From NCBI GenBank assembly GCA_030867875.1, contig JAOWCC010000936.1, positions 81,253,032-81,317,031 on the forward strand: a stretch of 64,000 nucleotides of DNA, read 5' to 3'. This DNA comes from Actinernus sp. WN-2022. Its lineage: Eukaryota > Cnidaria > Anthozoa > Actiniaria > Actinernidae. Position numbers and translations under genes: made by a program. The notes below the pieces were generated by a model. The model saw only the letters and a program-made list of their open reading frames with translations. It was not told where the DNA came from and made no database searches. Below, piece after piece: positions 49,809-61,880 of the stretch. Every line of letters begins with the position of its first letter. Positions within the stretch are counted from its first letter, which is position 1.

Positions 49809-51497
49809 GGACGGAGTAAAACGCAGGATGCAGGGCACGCAGGGCACGCAGGGTACGCAGGGCACGCAGGGCACGCAGGGTACGCAGGGCACGCAGGGCA
49901 CGCAGGGTACGCAGGGTACGCAGGGTGTTAAAAAAATTGAGTTACATAATTTAGTGCCTTTGGAATATCAGATTTATTTTTCAAGAATGAAAGTTTTTAC
50001 ATTTATAGCGAGTTTGACTTGTGGCAAGTCTAACATTCTTACTTTGTGTTCTGGTGACACATACTGTTATCGTAGTTTTGCCTTTACTTGCTGTTGCATT
50101 AAACAGTATCTAAAAACCTACGAGGCCTTGACTTACCTTACCTATTCCACTACAAGTAAAGGCAAGGAACTGTTTTTCGAGAACCGGAGCGCCATAGATA
50201 TAGGAAGAAAGAAAAACTTATGTCCCCGAAGCGCATCTTCTCTACATATATTTTATTTCAACGCACTAAATTCAATCGGTAGTTGAATGACCGAGTGGTT
50301 AGAGCGTTCGTCTTTTAATCCGGAGTTCAATTCTCGGAGCGCACAAATTTTGTCGATTTTTTTCTTCTTCCTCTTTTTAAGTTTTCTTCTTAGCGTTCTA
50401 CCTTCCACACCAGTAGTATTCTTTAAACCCACCATCAGCCAGCTACAAAATTAATATTCGCTCCTTGCTGAAGTCATTGTTTACCTGATTTCTGCCTCGA
50501 CTACATCAGTTGAAAGAGAATTTTAAACTCAGTAATCACCGAAAATTTGAGATTCATATGTTAAATATTTATGGTGAAATTGACTTTTTCAAAACTGTTA
50601 AATGGGCTGGGTGACAGTTATTCTTTATAAATTTTGAGATTTTTAATAGCTCATTCCTCAAATTATTTATTATCACTCTCAAATTTTCGGTGATTACTGA
50701 GTTTAAAATTCTCTTTCAACTGATGTAGTCTGTCTGTTTTAGCTTGAAATTTAATTTACGCTATTAAACGAGGCAGAAATCAGGTAAATAATAGCGAATA
50801 TTAATTTTGTAGCTGGCTGATGGTGGGTTTAAAGAATACTACTGGTGTGGAAGGTAGAACGCTAAGAAGAAAACTTAAAAAGAGGAAGAAGAAAAAAATC
50901 GACAAAAATTGTGCGCTCCGAGAATTGAATTCCGGACCTCTGGATTAAAAGACGAACGCTCCAACCACTCGGTCATTCAACTACCGACTGAATTTAATAC
51001 ATTGAAATAAAATATATGTATAGAAGATGCGCTTCGGGGACAGAAGTTTTTCTTTCTTCCTATATCTATAGGCGCTCCGGTTCTCGGAAAACAGTTCCTT
51101 GCCTTTACTTGTAGTGGAATAATTAAGGTAAGTCAAGGCCTCGTAGGTTTTTAGATACTGTTTAATGCAACAGCAAGTAAAGGCAAAACTACGATAACAG
51201 TCTGTGTCACCAGAACACAAAGTAAAAATTTTAGACTTGCCACAAGTCAAACTCGCTATAAATGTAAAAACTTTCATTCTTAACTTTCATTCTTGAAAAA
51301 TAAATCTGATATTCCAAAGCCACTAAATTATGTAACTCTATTTTTTTAACACCCTGCGTACCCTGCGTACCCTGCGTGCCCTGCGTGCCCTGCGTGCCCT
51401 GCGTGCCCTGCGTGCCCTGCGTGCCCTGCGTGCCCTGCGTGCCCTGCGTGCCCTGCGTGCCCTGCGTGCCCTGCGTGCCCTGCGTTTTACTCCGTCC
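49809..51497. mobile_element. 1.69-kb foldback element with minisatellite arms, 11-bp target duplication
   Basis: GACTGAGAGTC is duplicated at 49,798-49,808 and 51,498-51,508. Ends GGACGGAGTAAAACGC and GCGTTTTACTCCGTCC are inverted. Just inside each end lies an array of GGGCACGCAG units (about 10 copies left, about 15 right). Beyond the arrays the arms stay complementary for some 700 bp around a short centre near 50,550-50,680. Its target is inside the LINE RT frame, which would be continuous without it. Confidence 0.92.
50286..50346 (+). other. tRNA-like sequence inside foldback arm
   Basis: GACCGAGTGGTTAGAGCG (box A-like) and GGAGTTCAATTCTCGG (box B-like) with a tRNA-like spacing; mirrored in the other arm at 50,925-50,988. 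Stems do not form fully, so it is a tRNA-derived relic and not a tRNA gene. Confidence 0.55.
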
Positions 51498-52673
51498 GAC
51501 TGAGAGTCGCCTATTGCAGTTATCTGGTGTCGGTTATCAAGGTAGGAGGTAAACCAATTTACGACTTCACTGCAAGCACCAATGGCCTTGAGCTTTGTCA
51601 GCAAAAGGTTGTGGTCCACAGTCACAAAAGCTTTGGACAGGTCTAAGAATACTGCACCAGTCACCTTGCCATTGTCCATGTGTCGTAGAATGTTGTCAGT
51701 GAAGTGTGCATGATGTTTTGCACAAGACAATACATGAAAATATTTATATGTGCTCTAAATTGCTGGCACAGACTCTGTAGGACATTGAAGTTTACTCAAT
51801 GAAACCTGACGTTAAACTCGGTTGCAAAAACTGCTGGCATCAGAGAATAATTTGAGGCTTCAATAATTGCAGAGAAGGTTTATTTGCCAATAATATAGCT
51901 GTTTTTAGCTTGTCTAGTGTTTTAGACCGCAAATAAACTTCTCTCTTGGCCAAACATTTGAGCGTGTTTATTCTTGTGGTTTGCTACCGGTATCGGGGGA
52001 ATTAAGGCCAGTTGATATTTCCATGACAACAGTGACTAAACTATTGTTATGAAGGTTGGGGAGGTTGTTTTCATCTGGAAATACCTGAAAATCAGTTAGG
52101 CCAGTTAAAAAAATACTTGTTTAGCGTCCACCCATTTCAATTTTTCCAGGTAGGGAGGGAGGTTTTTTATTTTTTTTCTATGTGAAGTTTATTTTGTCTT
52201 GACTAGATATTATTCACTCACCTCGTGTTGTAGAAACAAAATGGCGTCGATGTTAAAATATTTAATGCGCCGGCACATATTTTAAGTGGTACATGTAGGG
52301 ATCTGGGTACAAGAATTGGTGTTCGCGGGCGCATTTACACTTTCTAAAGTTTTTTTATGAAAAATAAAAAATAATAATAATAGAGATCGGGGACATCTCA
52401 GGTTGGGCGGGGACGCTAACCAAGTATTTGTTTTTATCTGGCCTTACACAGACTGTGGGGGTAATCTTTAGAACTATATTTTGAATTGGTAAAACTGAAT
52501 TGCTAGTATTTTTTCAAAACAAAAATTGAACAATGCATCGGTTCCTTTGCACGAATTTTTTTTTTTGCCTTAGTGCTTTGCAGGAATTTTCTTTTGGGAC
52601 ATTTAACCTTGCACGAATTTTTTTTTTGGACTACCCACCCCCCCTCCCAGGATTTCTAATGGTCCACCCCTTA

Positions 52674-55600
52674 GCTATTTCCAATACCGATGACGAAACT
52701 GAAAACGAATCCGGACAAAATCGTCTTTGATACCGTTTCTATGGCTACAGCTCATTATTGGCTTGTGGTAATGCGTCGCCTCAAAAGTGAAAGTACGATA
52801 ACATTATATTAACAGGTAAGAATTTTTCTCATTCTATCATATTGCGGACTGTATTACTTCAAGCGGAGAAAAAACTTTATGATAATATGATCAGTAATAA
52901 AGATTCATATAGGGAGCACATATCTAGCTGTGATTTGTTTTCCCTATAAATCTATTGGATGCGTGATTTTAACTCAAGCCAAACACTTTGAGAGCACTCA
53001 GAGACGTGCAGCGAATGGCTTGGCTAAAACGAAACAGTACATGTACGAACCAATTCCTTATGTTGTGCTCATTGAAAATCAAGTCAGTCCAAGCTACGTC
53101 TGAGAACATCCTGGTCAGAATTTACCCATAGTTTCATTTTGATCTAATAAAAAAGCTGCAAAAGTCGTGTAATCAATCCTTATGTGCTGACCCTGATACG
53201 CATGCATCGACCATTAGTCTAGTTTCTTCTCCATCCCACAAGACATACGGTACACTGTTTAGTGATGTAATCTAATGCAGCATATCCGTCAAGCGAGAGC
53301 ATGTAGGCAGATCCGAAACATTATTTTTATATTCGTTACCCGGAAGAAAAGTTGCAGCATACATATCCGTCTGCATGCAAATACTGTATCCCGAGACAGA
53401 AACCAAAACAGTTGTTAACAGCTTATTTTGAGCAACTGACATTAAATAAGTGAATCACTAACCTGTTGGAACCTAGTACGATTCCAAGCCATTGCAAACG
53501 CGTTTACAAAGGGCAACTACTGACTACTACTGTATTACTGTATATCAAGGTATTACGTGACACAACTTGCGTTTTATACAGACTAAACATGATCTCTTCT
53601 ATATATTGGTCCGGCGTTGTGTGTTCCCAGCGATTTGTGTTCCTGGGGGAGGGGTGAGGGTACACGAATCGCTAGCGTTTTTGTGTTCCCTCTTTTCAAA
53701 TTGAAAATTCATGCAGAAGACAGTAAATTAACATCATATAATATGTTTTAAACTTAAAAGTGTAACCTTTCCTAAGAATTGATGTATGTAAAAGTAAATT
53801 CCGACATTTTAAAAGATGCAAACATGACCGCAAAATAATGCATATTTTTTGGGCATTCGTAATTAGCACCTCGTGCTCTTCCCTAAGGACTTGGAGTTAT
53901 TACTCGGGCAAGTATTTATTCAGTTTGTGTCGCGAGTGTACTCAACACATGACAGCGGGACGCTGCGGGTTACTTAATTACTCTGGCCAGGCCTTTGGCC
54001 AGCACGAGTCGGAAAATGCAAGCCGTTTATTACTCGGGCCAGACCTTTGGCCGAGGCACGAGTCGGAAAATGCAAGCCGTTTATTCCGGCAACCAAGCAG
54101 ATTGCACCTCAGTTCTTTCAAGTTCTTTTCGCCACCGTACCAATCAGATTGCACTGTGCTGGTCACGTGACCAATGAACAACACATTTCAGATGGCGATA
54201 TGAGCAGAGTTTTCATATCAAAGTCATTGCGTACAAAAGCCTACATATCGAAATCCGGCGACTTACGTCCGGTATCTGCCCAGTCATCTCACTCAAAAAT
54301 ACATGGTTTTGGGAGCTATTTTGCCTTCAAAGTTAAGTAACATCTAATCTGCAACTGGTAACTGTTTGGAGTGATTATGTTAAGATTTCCACTGAAAAAT
54401 AAAATGAATTTGCTTTCGCGAGTGAAATGAATTTTTACAAGGCGCTACTCGTTTATAGACGACAAAGCAGAGGAAAACTGGGTTTAGCTTGAATACGCAT
54501 GTCTGAACTGACTTTCTACCGCTGAATTCAGATAGGAGAATAAATTTTAGGTGAAAAGATTAAAAAATATTTATCGACTAGCTTCCTTAGCAAATACGTT
54601 ACTATTTTGAATAAAATGAGCATATTTATGACATTACTTATGATTCCATAAACCGAAATCGAATAAAGCAAATGGAATGAAATTTTCATGGGAAGTAGTC
54701 CTATGCCACATATGGATATAAGCTAAAAATATCGCTTGAATCGGTCCGGAAAACACAGCGCTCGACGACTAAACAGAAAGTAAGGCGAATTGTTAATTAT
54801 TTTCGAAAACACTCTCACACAGTTGTTTTAAATTTTGCAGTCTTGAAGGCCTACATTCAGACTACAAAGGACACTAGGTCGTTTTAAAAGTTTAGGTCTA
54901 GATTTCGAGAATATGTATATGTAAAATACATGACGTCAACGCTGTCAGGGGCGTACCTGACTGTAGGCCAGTTAAGCACGGGCTTAAAGATTTTTGGGGG
55001 ATTTTTTGTTTTCATAATCCAAAAATGTTTGCCGAGCCGGAGTGTCGTTGATGCAGCTCCTCAAAGCCCTGCCGCGCTCCTACACTGTAGTTTTACAAAG
55101 TCTAGAAAGGCGAGACTGTGGTAATTGTTTTTGTGTCAATGTCTATGTAACTTAAAGGTCCAACTAAAGTTTCTTTATGGCCTGTAAACCCCGGGTCTTG
55201 TACCGGTGGAAATTGGTAACCGTATATCAGCAATATTCCGGTGGCGCGCTTAAAGCTGAAAAATGCCCAGGAACGCCCCTGGCTGTGTCGCTATGGTAAC
55301 ACCGACGTTAAACAAACCTACATTTTTGGAAAGTTTATTCTATTTCTAGTAAATGGGTGAAGTGGCTAGTCCGACCGAGCTCTGACAGTGCGTCCTGCAA
55401 AATCCAGGCGAGCCACCTTAACTGATCAAAATTTGAAGGATGTAGCTGTGCTGGGAAGCGTGCAATCGTGTTTTCAGTTTTCCATACATGTCTGTAACGA
55501 GTCAAAGTCCGCGGGAAGATTTAAAAGTTTTAAATATATTATATGAAGTTAATTTACCGACTTCTGATTGCATTTTCAATTTGGACGGAGGGAACACAAA

Positions 55601-56293
55601 TCACTGGGAACACAAAAGCCATACTACTGAGCGGCCCGAGTTCATGTGTGTTTCTGTTCTATTATCATAAGGCCAAGTAAAGAAAACATGTTTATATCGT
55701 CCCAGTGCGCTTCCTTTTTTGAGGCCGCCTCCCTATTTTTTTAATTATTTGTTATAATATATTTGTTATAATATATCGGGTCCTCTAATAGAATCACAGC
55801 CGCGTTCCTGGCAAGTCGTACCCAGTACTTCTCTCGAGTAACGTAACATTTTTCCAGTCGAATAAATAAACATTGAGGATTGCTGGGGGGATTACTGGGC
55901 AAATCTTAAGTGAAAACATGGTTTTTGTCTGCGTTTTGATACGCAGTCCGCGGAAAATTATAAAAACATGGTATGCCCGGTCCGTAATAGATAGGCAACT
56001 GACCTTACGGGACCTATTTAGCACCTTTGACTGCGGAGAATTCGATGGTGGGAAAATAACAAAAATCCGGATGTTTAAGGTTTTTTTTTACTTGGACAAA
56101 AGAAACATAAATCAATTGTACAGTCAAAACAAGATAAGCGTTCCTCCGCGTAGAGCCAGTAATGAAGTTGCAAAATTCAAAATGAGTCCTAAATTCAAAT
56201 ATGCTGTAGAATAAAAGTACAAGTACAATCAAAATTGGATTGGGTAACTCTGGCCTGTTAGTACGTACAGCTAAGATCAAAATCTATAAGATA
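52674..56293. other. Long stretch with no recognised gene
   Basis: Contains decayed pieces of the 48-kb MITE family (53,785-53,835; 55,420-55,500), a two-copy 54-bp duplication at 53,985-54,092 (CACGAGTCGGAAAATGCAAG twice), and a twice-repeated TTTGTTATAATATA near 55,748-55,775. Open frames have no recognisable domain. Confidence 0.45.
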
Positions 56294-56592
56294 TAATTAT
56301 ACTCGTTACAGTTTAGTGCTTGTTTTAAGCTTGTTTTAAAACACTACTAGCTCTATGGTAGCAGATACTTAAACTTTATCAACTGCCTCATATTGTTTCT
56401 CATGTTTGTCTCCTCTGATTGAGACCTTGCTTTCTTATTTTTGATGTATTCGTTGTACTGCTTCGATTCGTAACTGTTACGTTCTTGTACTTTATCTTAA
56501 CTGACACACTAGTGCCTTCACTGAACGTGTACGTAAATCTTACTCTACCGCTTGTGTTTGTCGTCGTACAGTTCTGTTACCAGAGGCCAATA

Positions 56593-56733
56593 GACCAATT
56601 TAGCTTGTACATCTGTTGTCCCAATTCAGGTTCCCTGACGTTTCTCTTGAAGTATGTTTACTTATTTTTCTGTATCCCAAGAGGAAATGTACAAATTTCT
56701 CTAATTGCAACAAATGGACAAGCTAAATCGGTC
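56593..56733. mobile_element. MITE copy, TA target, in duplicate B
   Basis: Counterpart of 10,924-11,064. Confidence 0.85.
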
Positions 56734-56879
56734 TATTCAATAAAACCTTTACACGTGTAATTTACAAGTCTGGCCATTACATGTTTCAACGACGGAAAAC
56801 AATGTCCAGGCAAAAGGTATTCTAAGTTTGTAATATACATGTGTAAAAGGTTTATTGAATTAGCCCCTGATCTATTCTG

Positions 56880-57075
56880 ATACTGGGGAGCTGGGTGGCG
56901 CAGCGCGTAAAACCGCTGACCTCTCACCACTGTGGTCCGAGATCGACTCCCGGACGTGACGTCATATGTGAGTTGAGTTTGTTGATTCTCACCCATGCTT
57001 CGAGGGTTTTTCTCCAGGTTCTCCGGTCTTCCTCCCTCCATAAAAATCAACATGTGAGTTGAGCGTTGAGTGCAG
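56880..57075 (+). mobile_element. SINE copy in duplicate B
   Basis: Counterpart of 11,209-11,400, with the same boxes and tail. Confidence 0.75.
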
Positions 57076-57144
57076 AGAATATATAAATGTAGTAAGGTGT
57101 CGGTGTGGATACATTAGTATACTACGGTGGCCCAAAAGGGTCAA

Positions 57145-57380
57145 ACACAAATGAATTTCCCAAAACACAAATCAATATTCCAAAACACAAATCAATATCC
57201 CAAAACACAAATCAATATCCCAAAACACAAATCAAAATTCCAAAACAGAAATCGAAATTCCCAAAACACGAATAAATTTCCCAAAACACAAATTACAATT
57301 CGCAAAACACATCGAAATTCCCAAAACACAAATCAATTTCCCAAAACACAAATCAAAATTCGCAAAACACAAATCGAAGG
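57145..57380 (+). repeat. Subterminal 20-bp repeat array, left arm
   Basis: About a dozen CAAAACACAAATC-centred units; the mirror array at 58,970-59,250 reads GATTTGTGTTTTGG on the plus strand. Confidence 0.85.
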
Positions 57381-57520
57381 CCTGGGAACTAACTCAAAAT
57401 ACCAATCGAGAAAGTCTGGGAACAGAGCCTGCTGTAAATTTACCAGAATTGAATCTCTTGTAAAATGTTTTGCCAAAACAAGCAGAAGAGTATAGAGTTC
57501 TTTTATCAGACTTCAACGTC

Positions 57521-58487
57521 GGTCAGTATGATGTGCAGACTGCAGACTGGATATAAAATAAAGACTGGTTATAAAATGCAGACTGGGTATAAAATGCCAG
57601 GGTAAAATGCAGACTGAAATGTCACCCCTCGGCCTCGATCTCCACGTAAGAGTCTAGAAAATCACGCTCGGTTTCAAAATAAGGAATATATGTAAAAGTT
57701 CTGAGACCGTGAACTTTGGGAACTTAAGCGCCTGTCAAGCGTTGTCAACTTGTTTGAAATTGTTCGATTTAGGCCCTGTTTATACGAGCCTTACTAGCCT
57801 TAGGCTCGAGAAATAGGGGTTATTTCAATTTAAGGATATGAGGCTCATGGAATAGATACTGTTGTGCTATTATTTGAGGTTTAGTTGCGTTACATGATCC
57901 CGGGTAGAAGGGTTACCCCTTTAGCAGGGACAACTCTACCGAGCGTTTATATGGGAAGCTAACCTCGCCGACACATTTTTGATTCCAAGAATCGCATCAC
58001 AGTGCGCGTGCTCTGTGTGATCGATTTGCCCCGAGTTGTCCCGGTTAGAAGGGACAAAGTGTTTATATGGCGTGTTGATGTCGGAAAGTTGTCCCGGAAA
58101 GAAGGGACACCCTTCTCGCCAAGACGAGATATCCCTGGGCCAGGGACAACCCTTCTACCCGGGACGAGTGTATTCACAATGTAAACAGTTACTTGTGGTT
58201 TACAGAGAAATGTATGGAAAGTTGTCCCTCCCCGGGTAACTCGGCTAGAAGGGTTATCCCTTCTACCCGGGACAACTTTCTCCATGTAACAAGGCCCGGT
58301 GAATATTGAGGTCGAGGGGTGAAATTTTAACAGAACTCGCTGAAATTGCATACAGAGCCCAATGAAGAACATATAAAGACTTCAGATAAGTTTTTTATAT
58401 TTTTTTCCAGTCTGCATTTTATACCGAGTCTGTAGCCTGCATTTTATACCCCGTCAGTTTATCTGCAGTCTGCAGATTATACTGACC
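57521..58487. mobile_element. 967-bp MITE nested in the 2.15-kb transposon
   Basis: Ends GGTCAGTATGATGTGCAGAC and CTGCAGATTATACTGACC are imperfect inverted complements with TGCAGACTG / CAGTCTGCA-type subrepeats. CTTCAACGTC is duplicated at 57,511-57,520 and 58,489-58,498, so the transposase frame was interrupted here. Size of the duplication suggests Mutator-like mobilisation. Inside is a further inverted structure with GGGTAGAAGGG / CCCTTCTACCC motifs. Confidence 0.82.
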
Positions 58488-58499
58488 GCTTCAACGTCC

Positions 58500-58850
58500 G
58501 ACTGCCGGAGAAAGAAGCCCGGCAATCGAAGGGTACTTCTACAGCGGATTTAGCTACGAGGCCATTTTGAACTTTCTTTCCAAGTACCATGGCATTTCGA
58601 TGTCAACATTGAAAAGGCGATTATCTCAGTATAACCTTAAACGGAACAAGTGGGAAATAAACTTATCCGACGTACAGGTAATGATAAGGAATAAGTTAGA
58701 TGGCCCAGGTTGCGTTTCTGGATATCAAGGGATGTGGTACACGTTTATACGCATTGAGTACGGCATTCATGTTCCTATAGAAGAGGGGTCGAGTGTCTCC
58801 TCAGGCGATTAGACCCAGATGGAGTAACGGAGCAGTTAGGACAATATTGG
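58500..58850 (+). pseudogene. Transposase (integrase-core family) N-terminal fragment
   Basis: The frame encodes NFLSKYHGISMSTLKRRLSQ, a helix-turn-helix of the type preceding the rve core in eukaryotic integrase-like transposases, and then GYQGMWYTFIRIEYGIHVP. It stops at 58,810, but the next frame continues LLRRLDPDGVTEQLGQYW, showing a frameshift. The catalytic core is missing. The coding sequence was split upstream by the nested MITE. Confidence 0.7.
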
Positions 58851-58969
58851 AAATCTTCTTCTGCTTGATCACCAGATTTTCAATTCTGGTAAATTTACAG
58901 CAGGCGTTCCCGTACGATCTGTTCCCAGACTTTCTCGATTGGTATTTTAGGTTAGTTCCCAGGCCTTCA

Positions 58970-59250
58970 ATTTTTGATTTGTGTTTTGGGATTTTGATTT
59001 GTGTTTTGGGAATTTCGATTTGTGTTTTGGAATTTCGATTTGTGTTTTGGGAATTTTGATTTGTGTTTTGGAATTTTGATTTGTGTTTTGGAATTTTGAT
59101 TTATGTTTTGGGATATTGATTTGTGTTTTGGGATATTGATTTGTGTTTTGGGATATTGATTTGTGTTTTGGGAAATTCATTTGTATTTTGGGATATTGAT
59201 TTGTGTTTTGGGAAATTCATTTGTGTTTTGGGATATTGATTTGTGTTTGA
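58970..59250 (-). repeat. Subterminal 20-bp repeat array, right arm
   Basis: About 14 units of GATTTGTGTTTTGGGATATT-type sequence; inverted counterpart of 57,145-57,380. Confidence 0.85.
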
Positions 59251-60124
59251 CCCTTTTGGGCCACCGTAGTATACCTTGCTAGAGGACTAATCACCCTCAT
59301 CCGAGGAGTAAACAAAATATTTAACTTGTTTTAACCCATTCGTGTTATTGTTCTTACAATATTGCCGTGATTTGTGATATAATAAATGTATAGCATTATG
59401 CAGGGCATTTTTTGCGGTATTCTACATTACCCTAAAGAACGTGTCTGTATATACAATTGAAACAGAAGTTTACACTGAAGTCTACTGTTCACCCGTGCCC
59501 ACAGTTTTGCCAATTTATCTTGTGTTAGTACTGCGATGTCGTACGCGGCACCTATATAAAATCAATGATACCAACTGAATGTAGAAGCTTTGTTATACCA
59601 CAGAAAGTCCTGTGTAGTGAACTGATCCACTAACACTAACGGAAAGATGATTATTCTTACTAAAAAGGATCCTTTTTCCACAGGTTCACGTGTATTTTGT
59701 CATGAACTTCGTTCTACGTGTCGTCTAGCGTATTACATTTAATATCCAATAATAGGGGGATAGTCCGTAACTAACGGGAAGGCATCCCAGTCTTACTACC
59801 CGCTTACAGAGGCTGTCTCTGTTAACACGATATGCTCCATTACATGTCATATTTTGCGCATCGCATCTCAGGCCCTCGATTGAGGGTTGTATGCCACCAC
59901 GGAAAGTGTCACCTTGCAGGAAGCCGGGCCCGCGGACTATTGAGATTCCGATTGGCGGGTTTCGGTCGGTTTACCGGACATCTGCTTACGAGGTGTTCGC
60001 GTCAGGAGCTCGTTAAGCTGTGCGGTACGCGTGTCATTCTACGGAATGTTCATTGAGATATTTTGTCTGATTCCTGGATTTTATCATTGAGAGATTAATT
60101 CACTTCTGATGTCCCTGTGCACTA

Positions 60125-60392
60125 TAGCACCATCATGCTAGCTACAGCTCATGCACCACCATGCTAGCTACAGCTCACCACCATGCTAGCTACAGCTCAC
60201 CATCATGCTAGCTACAGCTCACCACAATGCTAGCTACAGCTTACCACCATGCTAGCTACAGCTCACCACCATGCTAGCTACAGCTCACCATCATGCTAGC
60301 TACAGCTCGCCACCATGCTAGCTACAGCTCACCATCATGCTAGCTACAGCTCACCACCATGCTAGCTACAGCTCACCACCATGCTAGCTACA
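60125..60392 (-). repeat. 21-bp minisatellite downstream of TRAF stop, copy B
   Basis: Counterpart of 12,292-12,559 with nearly the same number and order of unit variants. Confidence 0.9.
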
Positions 60393-60542
60393 GTTTCTAA
60401 GCTGAGCAGTAATTAGGAACAACAACAGACGATTTAGTGAACATGTTTCTACGGCCTCAGGTTTACTCTCAACTTAATCAGACTTAGGCTCTACTAACTG
60501 AGCAATTAAACAAAGCGGTTTCCATGTTGACCGCTGAAGTAC

Positions 60543-61471
60543 TTAGACATCTGAGGTATCCACTATCACCTTAATAAACATGACGTCATCGCGTATGTAC
60601 GCGTGCCTATCAAGTTCGGTCCGTGGACAAAACAATGGACACCCAGATGCCACATTCATTTCTCTTCTGGGTTTTTGAAATGACGAGCTGGCGGGGTCAG
60701 GTCTGAACGCGTCGATCAAGTGGTCCACGTTATCCTGATCCAACAACATCAAGGTGACCTTCTGTCTAAATGGCCAGCGGAGTAAATTGTCGTATTCACC
60801 GCGCATGAGCACAAAGAACAACGAAACGTGTGTCCCTTTGCCCATGCCGTCTCCGTTAAGGTAAATGCGCGCGCACATCTTGTAACCATAGCGACTGCTG
60901 TAGAAAGGCGGGCTATAAAAAGAGGCATTCCTTCCAGTGAAAGACTCATTTCTCTTGTGTGCGAAGTCTGTGATTCTCCAGAGCAGGACCCCATCATAAG
61001 TAATTAAAGACTGGGACTCGACTCGATTCTCGAGGTCGGAAACAGTGACATTTCTTACCCCCAGGGCGTTATCTTGTGCGTCAAGCCGCACTTGTAGACG
61101 GCGTATCGTCTGCTGGTCTGCACTGTGTCTTGTTTCCAGTTGACTAAACCTTCTGCCCAACTCATCGATGTTGCCATTCAATTCTGCGATTAATAGCCCT
61201 AAGCTTGCATTGTTGTTTTCTACGTTTGTCAATCGTCTCGAAAGTGAATCACAACCACTAGCCCCACCCACCCCACCCACCAAACTAGAGTAGGCACGTC
61301 TGGTGGTCTCCGAGTCGGACGACTTCTCTAAGCATGAGATACGTTCGCCATGATCCGCTAACTTGGCCTCGAAGCTGTTTACGTAGGACACCATTGTGTC
61401 AAGCTTCTGCGTCAAGATACCCACTGATGCTTTATCACCCACGACGCTGCTATTCACCAGCTTTTCATTAC
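60543..61471 (-). CDS. TRAF-like gene copy B, terminal exon (coiled coil plus MATH domain)
   Basis: Same architecture as copy A: acceptor TTTTTTCAG before 61,471, coiled coil, then MATH domain ending MFIKVIVDTSDV. The frame is fully open. About 15 residues differ from copy A, around ten of them in the coiled coil (for example NASLGLLIAELNGNIDELG here) and few in the MATH domain. Two intact paralogues suggest that both are under constraint. The upstream exons would lie right of 64,000. Confidence 0.9.
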
Positions 61472-61516
61472 CTGAAAAAACGGATTTGAAATCCGTCTCG
61501 AGTTTTAAAACGGAAT

Positions 61517-61522
61517 TAAGAA
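61517..61522. other. Empty Polinton target site (TAAGAA)
   Basis: The sequence GGAATTAAGAAGGAGTCC is uninterrupted here, whereas copy A has GGAATTCAGAA, the Polinton, then TCAGAAGGAGTCC. It defines the insertion point exactly; one base differs (TAAGAA against TCAGAA). Confidence 0.95.
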
Positions 61523-61602
61523 GGAGTCCAAGATGATAGGCACTGCATATCGTGGCGTGTTCTTGAATCTGAACGTCTGTTAAAGTCTAGAGATTAAAAA
61601 AG

Positions 61603-61880
61603 AAAATGTAAGTGGAGCAAACTGCAGTGCACTATATTCACCTCTCACCTCTGTGGCTCAGGTTCGATTCCCAATCGCGGCGCCATATGTGAGTTGAGTT
61701 TGTTGTTATATTTCTCGCTCTTGCTCCGATATTTTTTCTCCGGGTTTCCGGTTTTCCTCCCTCCACAAAAAACCAACACGATAAATTCCAATTGCAATTC
61801 GATCTGTAATTCAGCCGGGGCCTGGCTTTGATCAGCGCCTATGGTTGTTTCAGATCTCGTTAAAAATTCAAAGTTCAGAG
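61603..61880 (+). mobile_element. SINE copy in duplicate B
   Basis: Counterpart of 29,190-29,470. Confidence 0.72.

Larger units (their letters stand above)
48861..51760 (-). pseudogene. CR1/RTE-type LINE reverse transcriptase, interrupted
   Basis: On the minus strand RT starts at about 51,730 with GAVFLDLSKAF (catalytic motif; normally FDTVDH, here FVTVDH), continues to HQITAIGDSQS at 51,500, is interrupted by a foldback element, and resumes at 49,808 with [13 protein letters not shown] and YADD (about 49,690), then the C-terminal YNTRRKNDFRLP and FSEWNTLD near 49,010-48,930. Frameshifts separate the last parts. It is a decayed retrotransposon copy. Confidence 0.85.
48499..52670. mobile_element. 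4.17-kb TIR element, TTA target, carrying nested LINE and foldback
   Basis: GGGGTGGACCATTAGAAATC at the left and GATTTCTAATGGTCCACCCC at the right are perfect inverted complements continuing through CCTGGGAGGGGGGGTGG. TTA flanks both ends, as in PIF/Harbinger elements. No transposase frame was found; the interior is dominated by a LINE copy. Confidence 0.82.
57122..59269. mobile_element. 2.15-kb integrase-type DNA transposon remnant, TATA target
   Basis: Ends CTACGGTGGCCCAAAAGGG and CCCTTTTGGGCCACCGTAG are inverted complements. TATA is duplicated (57,118-57,121; 59,270-59,273), and copy A keeps the uninterrupted AGTATACCTTGC at about 11,446. The subterminal parts are arrays of CCAAAACACAAATCAATATC-type units (about 19-20 bp), in opposite orientations at the two ends. 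A 4-bp duplication plus an integrase-like transposase fragment fits Ginger-like elements; family placement is tentative. Confidence 0.8.

Noticed and set aside
49828..50286. 152-aa open frame with a GTQ-repeat start
   Set aside because: The repeat is the translated minisatellite of the foldback arm; the rest is arm sequence with no domain.
57127..57495. 122-aa frame rich in PKTQINIPKHKS-type repeats
   Set aside because: It is the translated subterminal 20-bp array of the transposon, not a protein.
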